Positions 17,051-25,533 of a DNA stretch of 64,000 nucleotides are shown here, one piece after another. Source of the DNA: Thalassoglobus neptunius (GTDB lineage: Bacteria > Planctomycetota > Planctomycetia > Planctomycetales > Planctomycetaceae); NCBI RefSeq assembly GCF_007859735.1, contig NZ_SIHI01000007.1, positions 1 through 64,000 on the forward strand, given 5' to 3'. Numbering within the stretch: the first letter of the stretch is position 1; each line of letters starts with the position of its first letter. The position numbers and the translations under genes are program-made. The notes under the pieces are model-generated. The model worked only from the letters and a program-made list of their open reading frames with translations. It was not told the DNA's origin and ran no database searches.

Positions 17051-18232
17051 ATGTTCAAAACAGCGGCGGTACTTGCGGGGTTCTTCGTTTCCATTCAGTT
17101 CGGGTTCGCCGAAGAATCTGTCTGGGTCCGTCACACCATCGACAACACTTCTCGCGGTGCGGATGGAATCCGAGTCGCCGATTTCAATTCCGACGGGCAT
17201 CTTGACCTTGTCACTGGTTGGGAAGAAGGCGGCCAAATTCGCGTTTACACAAATCCGGGACCGAAGGCCTCCCGCAGTTCGTGGCCGTTTTCAATCGCCG
17301 GGCATGTCGCCTCGCCAGAAGATGCCGTCTTCGCCGACCTCGACGGAGACGGACAAATGGAAGTCGTCAGCTGCTGCGAAGGCAAAAATCGTTCAGTTTA
17401 TTTTCACTGGCAGAAGGAGCAGTCTTGGGAAACAGTTGCGGTTCCGGCTCTCGAATCTCAAGGACTGTGGATGTTCTGCGCTCCCATGGATATCGATCAC
17501 CAGCACGGTGTGGATCTCGTCATCGGAGCCAAAGGAGCGAACGCTCAGCTCGGATGGCTTCAGTCCCCGTCAGACCCGCGGCAAACCGCCGAATGGAAAT
17601 GGAATCCCCTCACACAAGTCGGTTGGATCATGAGCATCGAAGTAACAGACATGGACGGAGACGGGGATGAAGACATCCTCTACACTGACCGCAAACTCTC
17701 CCGACGAGGTCTGCATTGGCTCGAATATCAACAGAGCGATTCCGGCAGTCCGCAATGGACTCGGCACACCGTCGGAGGAACGGACCGAGAAGTCATGTTT
17801 CTCAGTCAGGGGGATCTCAATCATGATGGAAAAACCGACATTGCTGTCGCTGTCAAGAATGGTCCGATCACATGGTACGAACGTGCTGACGACTCCGGCC
17901 AAAACTGGATCGAACATGAAATTGCCATGCCTTCTGATGCAGGAACTGGCAAAGGAATTGCGATTCTCGACGTCGATCTCGATGGTCTGAACGATCTCGT
18001 TTTCTCGTGCGAACACTCCGGAGAAAAACGCGGACTCGAATGGCTCAAGCGAGACAACGTCATGTCTGACGAGTGGGTGTTCAAAGACATCGCCGGGCTT
18101 GAAGACGGCGTGAAATTCGACCTCCTGCAGTCGATTGATCTGGATCACGATGGCGATCTCGACCAGTTGACGTGCGAAGAACGCGACAACCTGGGAGTCA
18201 TCTGGTACGAGAACCCCACAATCTCGGAGTGA
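17051..18232 (+). CDS. Exported FG-GAP/VCBS-repeat beta-propeller protein
   Basis: About 393 residues from ATG 17051, which directly starts the signal peptide (MFKTAAVLAGFFVSIQFGFA); a TTG at 17036 is a weaker alternative. The mature protein contains repeated calcium-binding-like loops of the FG-GAP/VCBS type: DFNSDGHLDLVTG, DLDGDGQMEVVSC, DMDGDGDEDILYT, DLNHDGKTDIAVA, DVDLDGLNDLVFS and DLDHDGDLDQLTC. These are spaced about 50-60 residues apart, giving a six- or seven-bladed propeller. Such proteins sit outside the inner membrane and mediate binding. No catalytic residue is evident. Confidence 0.88.
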   Translation: MFKTAAVLAGFFVSIQFGFAEESVWVRHTIDNTSRGADGIRVADFNSDGHLDLVTGWEEGGQIRVYTNPGPKASRSSWPFSIAGHVASPEDAVFADLDGDGQMEVVSCCEGKNRSVYFHWQKEQSWETVAVPALESQGLWMFCAPMDIDHQHGVDLVIGAKGANAQLGWLQSPSDPRQTAEWKWNPLTQVGWIMSIEVTDMDGDGDEDILYTDRKLSRRGLHWLEYQQSDSGSPQWTRHTVGGTDREVMFLSQGDLNHDGKTDIAVAVKNGPITWYERADDSGQNWIEHEIAMPSDAGTGKGIAILDVDLDGLNDLVFSCEHSGEKRGLEWLKRDNVMSDEWVFKDIAGLEDGVKFDLLQSIDLDHDGDLDQLTCEERDNLGVIWYENPTISE

Positions 18233-18411
18233 GCCGTCAGAAATCTCGCCCACGCAGCAGTAGACCTTCCGGCAGCCACACCGTACTCTTCCCCCCAACT
18301 GCGAAAACTTGAGAACGTCACGTTTGCGCAGAAAATCTCGTCTGCAAGTCGGTCATGCAAAGCGAGCAGAGTGCTTTGACGATTTCCGGAACTTCGTGAG
18401 GAATGTCCCCA

Positions 18412-19305
18412 ATGCCCATGCAAAATCAACCAATGAATGTCGCACTCATTCAACGATCCGCGTCGACCGATCCTCAGGAGAATCTGGAAGCGACCATTTC
18501 TGATATTCGCCGTGCGGCAGAGCAGGGCGGAAAGATCATTTGCACTCAGGAACTGTTCCGGTCCCAGTACTTCTGCCAAAGTGAAGACCACGCAAACTTC
18601 GAACTCGCCGAAACGATCCCAGGGCCGAGCACGAAAGCGTTCTCGCAGATTGCCAGCGAGTGCGGAGTTGTCATCGTTGCTTCACTGTTCGAAAAACGAG
18701 CACCCGGTCTCTATCACAATACCGCAGTCGTCTTCGACGCCGACGGATCAGAGCTTGGGCTGTATCGGAAAATGCACATTCCGGATGATCCGCTGTTTTA
18801 TGAGAAGTTTTACTTCACTCCCGGAGACTTGGGATTCAAGGTCTTTTCGACACGCTTCGGAAAAGTTGGCGTCTTGATTTGCTGGGATCAGTGGTATCCC
18901 GAAGCTGCTCGACTAACCGCTCTCGCCGGAGCTGAAATTCTGTTTTATCCAACAGCGATTGGCTGGCATCCGGCAGAGAAAGCTGAGTACGGAGAAGCTC
19001 AGCATTCATCGTGGGAAACAATTCAACGGAGTCACGCAATCGCGAACGGGGTGTTCGTCGCGGCGGCGAATCGTATTGGACATGAAGGAGACCCCGACGG
19101 GGGAATCCAGTTCTGGGGACAAAGTTTTCTGTGCAACCCGTCCGGCACAATCATCGCCAAAGCAAGCCAGGACAAGGCAGAAATCCTGATGGCGGAATGT
19201 GACTTCTCGACGATCGACCAACAGAGAACTCACTGGCCATTCCTGAGAGACCGACGAATCGATGCTTACAGCCCGATTGTAAATCGCTACATCGAGCAAA
19301 GCTGA
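18412..19305 (+). CDS. Nitrilase-family carbon-nitrogen hydrolase (N-carbamoylputrescine-amidase-like)
   Basis: About 297 residues. The nitrilase E-K-C triad is complete: Glu in CTQELF (about 47), Lys in YRKMHIPDD (about 120) and Cys in LICWDQWYPEAARL (about 157). The IPDDPLFYEKFYFTPGD segment and the C-terminal THWPFLRDRRIDAY are characteristic of AguB, which converts N-carbamoylputrescine to putrescine. ATG 18412 suits a GTGAGG ribosome-binding site better than ATG 18403. No agmatine deiminase gene (the usual partner) is nearby, so the substrate is inferred from similarity only. Confidence 0.87.
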   Translation: MPMQNQPMNVALIQRSASTDPQENLEATISDIRRAAEQGGKIICTQELFRSQYFCQSEDHANFELAETIPGPSTKAFSQIASECGVVIVASLFEKRAPGLYHNTAVVFDADGSELGLYRKMHIPDDPLFYEKFYFTPGDLGFKVFSTRFGKVGVLICWDQWYPEAARLTALAGAEILFYPTAIGWHPAEKAEYGEAQHSSWETIQRSHAIANGVFVAAANRIGHEGDPDGGIQFWGQSFLCNPSGTIIAKASQDKAEILMAECDFSTIDQQRTHWPFLRDRRIDAYSPIVNRYIEQS

Positions 19306-19515
19306 CCGTCAATCACAAACTATTTCACGATACGCTGAGAATCCCCCGAGCGACTCGGTTCCATACCCTAAACGACAGGGCAGGGGACCTTCAATCTTCT
19401 ATTACTCTCCCCTTTGGGACGTGAGCGCGGCGGTCAGTCAGCGCTCGAGAACTCAAACCAAAACTTGAGAACTCAAACAAACGTGTTGCGACAAGAGAAA
19501 CGATTCAAAGAAAAA

Positions 19516-19551
19516 CTCCTCGTCACCAGAGCCAATTCCGGTCACGAGGAG
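19516..19551 (-). terminator. Rho-independent terminator for the TPP-enzyme gene
   Basis: Read on the minus strand, a 12-bp stem with one internal mismatch (ctcctcgtgacc against its partner) is followed directly by TTTTT. It lies 28 bases past the stop codon of the minus-strand gene at 19579. Confidence 0.85.
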
Positions 19552-19578
19552 TCATGAAGAATCAGAGTTCTCGAGAGC

Positions 19579-21510
19579 TTATTTCACGAGTTCCCGGATG
19601 GCTTTCTGAATTCCTTCCGAATCCAGTCCCTGATATCCCATCTGCTGCCACAACCCGCCGGAACCTTCGCGATGTGTTCCGATGTTGTTGTATCGACCGG
19701 TAAATCCTCGCTTGAGCAACTCTGTTCCGAAGCGTGAACCGAGACCGGTTTTCACGTTGAATGATTCAGCAACCAGAACAGCTGGGGACGCGGCGAGTTT
19801 CTGCATCATCTCTTCGTCGTAAACGTTGAGAGTCGCCTTGCAAATCAATCCAACATCGATTCCGGAAGCCTTGAGTTTGATCACAGCATCCAAAGCGCGA
19901 TAGGTCGTTTCTCCGAAGGTGACGATATATCCCGCAGTTCCTTCGCGAACGATGTCATCTTTTCCGGACACGAATTCGTAATCGTCGCCGAACAGCTTCC
20001 CGCCGTTCTCGTTCAGGAGATCTGGGACACCAGAACGTGTTGAGAAGAGGAATCGCAATCCAAGATCGTTGTAAATCGACTTCAGACACTTGCGGAACTG
20101 ATGCTGGTCAGCGGGGAAGTAAAGCCGCGTGTTGTCACGATCTTCGTCCGGAAGGCCGTTGTCTCCGAACATATTGTTCAGACCAAAGTGACAGGTGTTG
20201 TCGGCCATGTCATCGCAACCAGCGTGGCTGAAATGAGCGAGGACATTACTCTGATTCAAGCGGGCCATGGTGACTTCGGAAACAACCATTTCCAGAAAAG
20301 CGGAAAATGTTGCGAAGACTCCCTGCTTCCCGACTTCATACCCGAAACCGGCAGCTGCCGAGAAGTTTCCTCGTTCCATAATTCCACCCCGAACGAAAAC
20401 TTCCGGGTGTTCTTTTCGAACGTGGTTGAGACCACAACTTCCTTCGAGATCACAGTCGAAGACTTTGACTGAGGCAATTCGTTGCTCTTCAGGAATCGCG
20501 TCGAGAATTTCGTTCAGAATGCGTCCAAACAGATCGCGGTTTTTGCCAACGCTGCTGGCATCGCAACCTTCATGAGCAGGTCCGCCCGGGCCTTTCTCAA
20601 CAGACTCCAGGTACTCAACCGCTTCTGCTCGTCCACGCGACTTGAGATAGTCGATCGCGACTTTGGTCCCAATGACGTCGTGACCGTGGGCGCTCCCTTC
20701 GAGCCCCTCGATTCCCACGCACATTTTTCGCTTGTTCATCAAAGCGACCGGACCGGATTCCGTGACCGCCGCACACATGCGACGGTAGAGGCTGTCGAGA
20801 TCTTCTCCGTCTCCGGTATCGACCTTGAGTCCGTGTCCTGCCAGTGTCTTCCCGACATCGTATCCGGGGAGATAGTTCGACGGATGCCCGGCGATTGTCA
20901 CATCGTTGTCATCGACGACGACTTTGACATTCAGCTGCTGGGCCACTGCCAACCGAGCGGCTTCAGCGTCGTTGCCTTCCATCTGAGATCCATCGGACCC
21001 CAGCATGAACACGACTTTGTCAGGGTTCGCGAGAGCGACACCATTCACGAACGGCCACATGTGTCCCAATCGGCCCGAGCTGAATTTGACGCCAGGAGTG
21101 AATCCGCGTTCCGGATGCCCAGGCAGATGCGACAAGTATTCGCGATAATGGAAGAGTTTCTCGATGTCCATTTCCCCTTCGAGGACGGACATCAAATATT
21201 GCGTTGCGACGCGGTGACCAGCTTCGTCAAAGAAAACGGGAACAATTCCGGGCGTTCCCCCTTGGCGACCGTTCTCCATAAACCCATGCATAATCAGCGT
21301 TTCGGGAACAGTATCGTATGGTCCGCCGGAGTGACCGCCGAGGCCTTTTGCTCCACCGATCGCGGTGAAGAAGATAATGGCGTCGCGGCAAAGCTGAATG
21401 TTCTTTTCCAGCTGTTCGCGTTGTTCATCAGTCAGTGTGGGCTGCTTTGGGTCCAGAGGGACCACTTTGTACTCATGCAATGGAATCGGAAAATCCGTAG
21501 TTGCAGCCAT
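19579..21510 (-). CDS. Transketolase-like thiamine-diphosphate enzyme
   Basis: About 643 residues from ATG 21510, chosen because GGAGAAAA precedes it; the in-frame extension to 21684 has no ribosome-binding site or homology. The first third carries a transketolase TPP domain: an AIGGAKGLGGHSGGP segment, HMWPFVNGVALANP, and the cofactor motif GSDGSQMEGN...VVVDDND (the GDG-N motif, about 175-210). The middle holds the pyrimidine-binding domain with the acidic REGTAG/SDVTMARL-type segments, and the C-terminal third is a transketolase-C domain (YIVTFGETTYRALDA, GLICKATLNVYD). It transfers a ketol unit in the pentose-phosphate network or a related reaction. The N-terminus differs from textbook Tkt, so a specialised paralogue is possible. 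Confidence 0.83.
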   Translation of the reverse strand: MAATTDFPIPLHEYKVVPLDPKQPTLTDEQREQLEKNIQLCRDAIIFFTAIGGAKGLGGHSGGPYDTVPETLIMHGFMENGRQGGTPGIVPVFFDEAGHRVATQYLMSVLEGEMDIEKLFHYREYLSHLPGHPERGFTPGVKFSSGRLGHMWPFVNGVALANPDKVVFMLGSDGSQMEGNDAEAARLAVAQQLNVKVVVDDNDVTIAGHPSNYLPGYDVGKTLAGHGLKVDTGDGEDLDSLYRRMCAAVTESGPVALMNKRKMCVGIEGLEGSAHGHDVIGTKVAIDYLKSRGRAEAVEYLESVEKGPGGPAHEGCDASSVGKNRDLFGRILNEILDAIPEEQRIASVKVFDCDLEGSCGLNHVRKEHPEVFVRGGIMERGNFSAAAGFGYEVGKQGVFATFSAFLEMVVSEVTMARLNQSNVLAHFSHAGCDDMADNTCHFGLNNMFGDNGLPDEDRDNTRLYFPADQHQFRKCLKSIYNDLGLRFLFSTRSGVPDLLNENGGKLFGDDYEFVSGKDDIVREGTAGYIVTFGETTYRALDAVIKLKASGIDVGLICKATLNVYDEEMMQKLAASPAVLVAESFNVKTGLGSRFGTELLKRGFTGRYNNIGTHREGSGGLWQQMGYQGLDSEGIQKAIRELVK

Positions 21511-21855
21511 TGATTTTTCTCCACACTGGATCTTTGGTAACGATCGAAATGGGTCCTCGAGGGAGATGATCCGTCGAAGACACGATCGCTTTGATATGAT
21601 TGGTGACGATTCGTTGGTGGCAAAGTATGAAAGCCACGGATGAAAATGCAACGCATTACAATGGCGCAACGCTCTCAAAAACACGAATGTTTCAGCCCAC
21701 GAAGCCTGAAACGGAAACCGAAACCGGAGAACGCATCGACCAACTCCGATTAAACCGGGACATTTTTTCTCTCCTGCGTACTCTGCGCCGCCTGTCCCAT
21801 TGACTTGTCAGAACCGGAACACATTCGAGTTCACAGAGCTTTCCTGACCGATGAC

Positions 21856-24381
21856 TCACGGAACAACGAGTGCTTCTCGGATCCGTTTCGCATCTCTTCC
21901 CCGAGTCCGATAGGTTTCGATAGCTCGATCGTATGCTTCTCTGGCGTCATCTCGCTCACTCTCGTCGATCAGGTGGTTTCGAGACGCCCACAGGAGTTCG
22001 ACGGACTGAAGGCACCATTCCGCACTCTCCTCCGAACTTCGAATCGGTTCTTCCGAGACAATGACCTCGACTGGGTTCGTGTGAAGTTGGGGAAACTGAC
22101 GCAGCGCGACCCAGCTACTTTGGAATACATTGATCGACAGGGTAATTCGATGGGGCTTCCCGTCCGCTGGCACAACTTGAGAAGCGACTACTCGGCCGTT
22201 TCTGATGACTTCAACCCGCCGTTCGCCGCCGTGAATGTACTGGTCACTTCTTTCCCCGTGCAGAACCCGCGTGTCACCGATTTCCCGGCGCCCGTCTGAG
22301 TTGGGTTGAGTTCCGTGAGCAACAGCGACAGGAGTGTCGGGGGCAAAGCTCACCAAACCTTCCACGAGTAGAACGGAGGGTCTCTTCAAATTTAACTTGC
22401 CGGTTCCGGGTTCTTTTCCACCGACCTCAAACTTCAAAGCGTGAGCGTAACCGTCTGAGACGTACGAACGCCCCGCAGCCAGTCCCGCACACCAGTCAGC
22501 AAACTCGAACTCCTGACGCTTCTCATCGGCGATCTTGACATAAACTCGCCCCTGACCGACTCGTCGACTGCTCATGCAGGGGAAATCCGTCTCTCCGCTG
22601 AGCTTGATCGGGAAGCCACAGTTCAGCAGATGATACCAGGTGTTCAATTCGCCGATCCGGCCGGTGTCCATGGCACTTGTGAAATCACAAACTCCTTCGG
22701 AGGCGCTGACGAAGATTTCCATCGCTCCGGAACCGTTCATCGAGGGAAGGACAAGATTCGGAAGCCCATTCGCCGCTTGATCCGCCGCACGAGCGATTTC
22801 ACTTCGGGAAAGAGTGCCTGTCGCGTCTTCGTCCATCAAACCGAATTTTTCAGGGAGAAGAATCTCTTCAGATTCGTCGATGCTGACTTCTTCGTCTCCG
22901 TTTTCATCATGACGTTCAACAAGCCAATCGGCATATCTGGCTTCGTCGATCCTCATATCGGAGTGCGGGTAGCCAGTGACGCCTCCCTGTTCTTTGGCCC
23001 AGCGCATCACAGGAACGGTCCACGTGGGCCAACCGTCTGTCGTCCCGTTGGTTCCGGGGTAAACCTGATCGGAGAGATTCAACAGACAAACGTGACCGAG
23101 GGCAGCGGAACCGAAACCACTGATTTCCAGATCGTATTTCAGTTTCGTGTGTGGTTCGCTGATGAGGTCTGCTTGAGGCGAGAAGTATCGCCGCTGAAAA
23201 TCGAAGCACGGTCCCCACGTTAAAACGCAGCCCACATTTAATCCTTCTCCTTTCACCTGCCGAAACATATCGACTGGTGAAACGCCTTGCGTTGGGTCCT
23301 GATAGTGTGCACACCCGGCCCCGTGAATGTGATGATCGCCGCTGTAAAAACCGAACTCCATCGGATTCACCCATCGCTGAAGATGAATCTCCACCGAGTT
23401 TTCCGTGTGCGGGTCGACAGTGATCTTCTGCTCTTGAACGACATATTCCGGACCACGCGAACTCTGAATCGTGTATTCTCCCGGAGCGAGGCTGACCATC
23501 TCTCCATCATGACGATAGATCTGCTCCTGGAAGAAAAAGTCGGGAGCCAGTCGCTTTGGTTGTGGCGGCAGCACTCGCCCTTTCGAGTCACGGATCGTCA
23601 ATCTTGCAGTCGTGCGAGTTCCGTCCTCATCAAATATTGAAAGTCGAACCGGCAGAGCAGGGCGAATTTCGAACAGAATCGGGATCTCGCCACGAAACCC
23701 CAAATCCTGAGTTCCCTGACCGACATCAAAAGCGAGTGTCGCTTCCCGCTTTCCATCCTCGGAGCAGTACGCCAACAGCAAAAAATACTCGACACCAAGC
23801 CCACTCAGTCGATCCGTAAGCGGGGGATCACTAAATAATTCAAACTGGAAAATCCGCTTCGAGGAAGAATCACTGGAACGATTTGGAGAGAGTTGCTGCG
23901 GATCGGAATCACCGAGATGTTCCTGCTGCTGCCGCTGCAGAATCAACGCCGACACTCCCGAGTAAACATTCCCCGCTTGCGGCGACGAGACTCTTAAACG
24001 CTCCGTGAGGGTAGACTCGTTGACGACTTTCACCAAAAACAGCTGATATCCATTCTGTGTGAGGAGAGCCTTTGCTGGTCCACGCGTCACTTTAGTTCGG
24101 TACTCAGGATTCAAATGGACCGCCAGCAGAACTTCGGAATCGAGTAGTTCCTGAATGTGCATCGACTCCTGATCCTGAACAGCTGCCTTCAATTCAATCA
24201 GAAGATCTTCGGGAAACGGGGCTCCCATTGCCTGCCGGCACTCAATCAAACGAGCCACATTCGCTGCAAGTGGTTGGCCGTCAACGTTCAGAACAGGGAC
24301 ATCTCCATATCCGTTCCGGAAAGAGAGACCGCCCAGAAGAAGTATCGTCACGAGTAGCTGCCGAATGCGAATGACCATCAC
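21856..24381 (-). CDS. CehA/McbA-like metal-dependent hydrolase with EF-hand insert, exported
   Basis: The 841 residues begin with a signal peptide (MVIRIRQLLVTILLLGGLS). A beta-rich N-terminal part (30-340) precedes a PHP-like metallohydrolase domain beginning FYSGDHHIHGAGCAHY near residue 350, whose HxH plus later GYPHSDMR and EFVAWCAGLA-type segments form the CehA/McbA metal site. Between these are two EF-hand-like loops, DENGDEEVSIDE and DEDATGTLSRSE (near 510-550), suggesting calcium binding. A C-terminal beta-sandwich and a charged helix end the protein. Family members hydrolyse carbaryl and related esters; the substrate here is unknown. Start at ATG 24381 or 24378. Confidence 0.78.
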   Translation of the reverse strand: MMVIRIRQLLVTILLLGGLSFRNGYGDVPVLNVDGQPLAANVARLIECRQAMGAPFPEDLLIELKAAVQDQESMHIQELLDSEVLLAVHLNPEYRTKVTRGPAKALLTQNGYQLFLVKVVNESTLTERLRVSSPQAGNVYSGVSALILQRQQQEHLGDSDPQQLSPNRSSDSSSKRIFQFELFSDPPLTDRLSGLGVEYFLLLAYCSEDGKREATLAFDVGQGTQDLGFRGEIPILFEIRPALPVRLSIFDEDGTRTTARLTIRDSKGRVLPPQPKRLAPDFFFQEQIYRHDGEMVSLAPGEYTIQSSRGPEYVVQEQKITVDPHTENSVEIHLQRWVNPMEFGFYSGDHHIHGAGCAHYQDPTQGVSPVDMFRQVKGEGLNVGCVLTWGPCFDFQRRYFSPQADLISEPHTKLKYDLEISGFGSAALGHVCLLNLSDQVYPGTNGTTDGWPTWTVPVMRWAKEQGGVTGYPHSDMRIDEARYADWLVERHDENGDEEVSIDESEEILLPEKFGLMDEDATGTLSRSEIARAADQAANGLPNLVLPSMNGSGAMEIFVSASEGVCDFTSAMDTGRIGELNTWYHLLNCGFPIKLSGETDFPCMSSRRVGQGRVYVKIADEKRQEFEFADWCAGLAAGRSYVSDGYAHALKFEVGGKEPGTGKLNLKRPSVLLVEGLVSFAPDTPVAVAHGTQPNSDGRREIGDTRVLHGERSDQYIHGGERRVEVIRNGRVVASQVVPADGKPHRITLSINVFQSSWVALRQFPQLHTNPVEVIVSEEPIRSSEESAEWCLQSVELLWASRNHLIDESERDDAREAYDRAIETYRTRGRDAKRIREALVVP

Positions 24382-24725
24382 GACCCATCCAATCTGAAAT
24401 ACTGTGCCAGTAGATGTTCTAGTCGATTTCGTCTCTTGAATGAATTCTGATGCCGTTTGTCGAACTTTGTGAGTTCTTGAATTCCTCCAGGCGTCGTCTG
24501 AGTCAATGCCTCGGAAGTTTCCGATTTGTGGCGAAACGGCATCAAATCGACCACCCGTTTGGACTCAAACAAGCTGTCGGATGTTTTTCGAGAATTGAGT
24601 CTTTGCCGAGTTCAAATTCTTCCCGCATAGTTGGGCAAGTTTGCAAACCCACGTACTTCCACTGCAGTGAAAACATTTGTGAGAGAAAAAAAGAGCAATC
24701 AACAACTAAGAATTGTGGGTGAAGA
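24382..24725. other. Divergent intergenic region upstream of the PEP-CTERM gene
   Basis: These 344 bases hold the promoters of two divergent genes. A 10-base perfect palindrome, cactgcagtg, sits at 24660-24669, about 57 bases before the PEP-CTERM start, and is a candidate operator. No sigma-54 motif with the correct GG-N10-GC spacing was found. No coding frame with family features is present. Confidence 0.4.
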
Positions 24726-25391
24726 ATGAAAAAGTTTATGGCCGCATGGTCCATCTTCATGATGATGGGCATGCTTTCACACGCGGAAGCGGGATTCTTC
24801 TCGTTTCGCGGTGAATTCGAAGCAGATGATACAGTGCAACTGTTCAACTTCACTTTGAATTCCACTTCGAATGTGACATTGCAGTCATTCGGATACGGTG
24901 GCGGAGTTCAAGCTGACGGAAACGTTGTTTCCGCTGGTGGATTCGATCCAATCCTGTATCTGTTTGATTCCAGTGGAAACGTGATCGACTTCAATGACGA
25001 CGGTGGCTTCCCTGCGGTGAACTTCGATCCAACCACAGGCAGCAGCTACGACGTGTACATGGAAATCCTGGGCCTCGCTGCAGGAGACTACATCGTTGCA
25101 CTGTCGCAGTATGACAACTTCCTGAATGGAGGACTTGGTGGAAACCTTTCAGATGGGTTCGCCTTCACTGGAGATCCGGAGTTCACTCAGAAGTTCACCG
25201 GAAACTCTTCGGGAAAATTCTGGGACGTCGACGGATTCGCCCGTAACGGAGAATTTGCGTTCGACATTATTGGAGTTGACTCAGCTTCACTCCAGTCCGT
25301 TCCAGAACCATCATCACTGGCGCTCGTGACTCTCGGTCTGGCATCCGCCGGTGTGATTCGTCGCAAACGACGAAATCAGGCCAACGCCTGA
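24726..25391 (+). CDS. DVUA0089-like secreted protein with PEP-CTERM sorting signal
   Basis: This 221-residue protein has a signal peptide (MKKFMAAWSIFMMMGMLSHAEA) and a beta-sandwich mature domain rich in D, N and G that resembles the DVUA0089 family (FDPILYLFDSSGNVIDFNDDGG near 77-98 is the family's signature region). The C-terminus is a textbook PEP-CTERM tag: VPEPSSL, a hydrophobic helix, then RRKRR. In the known system an exosortase cleaves at the PEP motif after Sec export and links the protein to the surface. No exosortase gene lies in this window. GGTGAAGA precedes the ATG, and a strong terminator follows. Confidence 0.9.
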   Translation: MKKFMAAWSIFMMMGMLSHAEAGFFSFRGEFEADDTVQLFNFTLNSTSNVTLQSFGYGGGVQADGNVVSAGGFDPILYLFDSSGNVIDFNDDGGFPAVNFDPTTGSSYDVYMEILGLAAGDYIVALSQYDNFLNGGLGGNLSDGFAFTGDPEFTQKFTGNSSGKFWDVDGFARNGEFAFDIIGVDSASLQSVPEPSSLALVTLGLASAGVIRRKRRNQANA

Positions 25392-25440
25392 TAAAACGCA
25401 GCTCGATACACAATGATCGAGCGAAAACACGGTAAAACTG

Positions 25441-25476
25441 AGAAGCGAAGAGTCAATTGGCTCTTCGCTTCTTTCG
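25441..25476 (+). terminator. Rho-independent terminator after the PEP-CTERM gene
   Basis: A perfect 12-bp stem (agaagcgaagag with its complement at 25461-25472) closes an 8-base loop and is followed by ttcgtttt. It lies 49 bases after the stop codon. Confidence 0.85.
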
Positions 25477-25533
25477 TTTTGGATCTTCTGATTCGTAGCC
25501 TCATGCAAGACTCATGAGAAATCGTCGAACAGG

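Noticed and set aside
20482-21513. A 343-codon open frame antisense to the transketolase-like gene
   Set aside because: It has no ribosome-binding site or family features, and it mirrors the high-GC third positions of the real gene.
24600-24725. A sigma-54 promoter for the PEP-CTERM gene
   Set aside because: A GG and a GC are present near 24643-24655, but only eight bases apart rather than ten, so the spacing rule fails.
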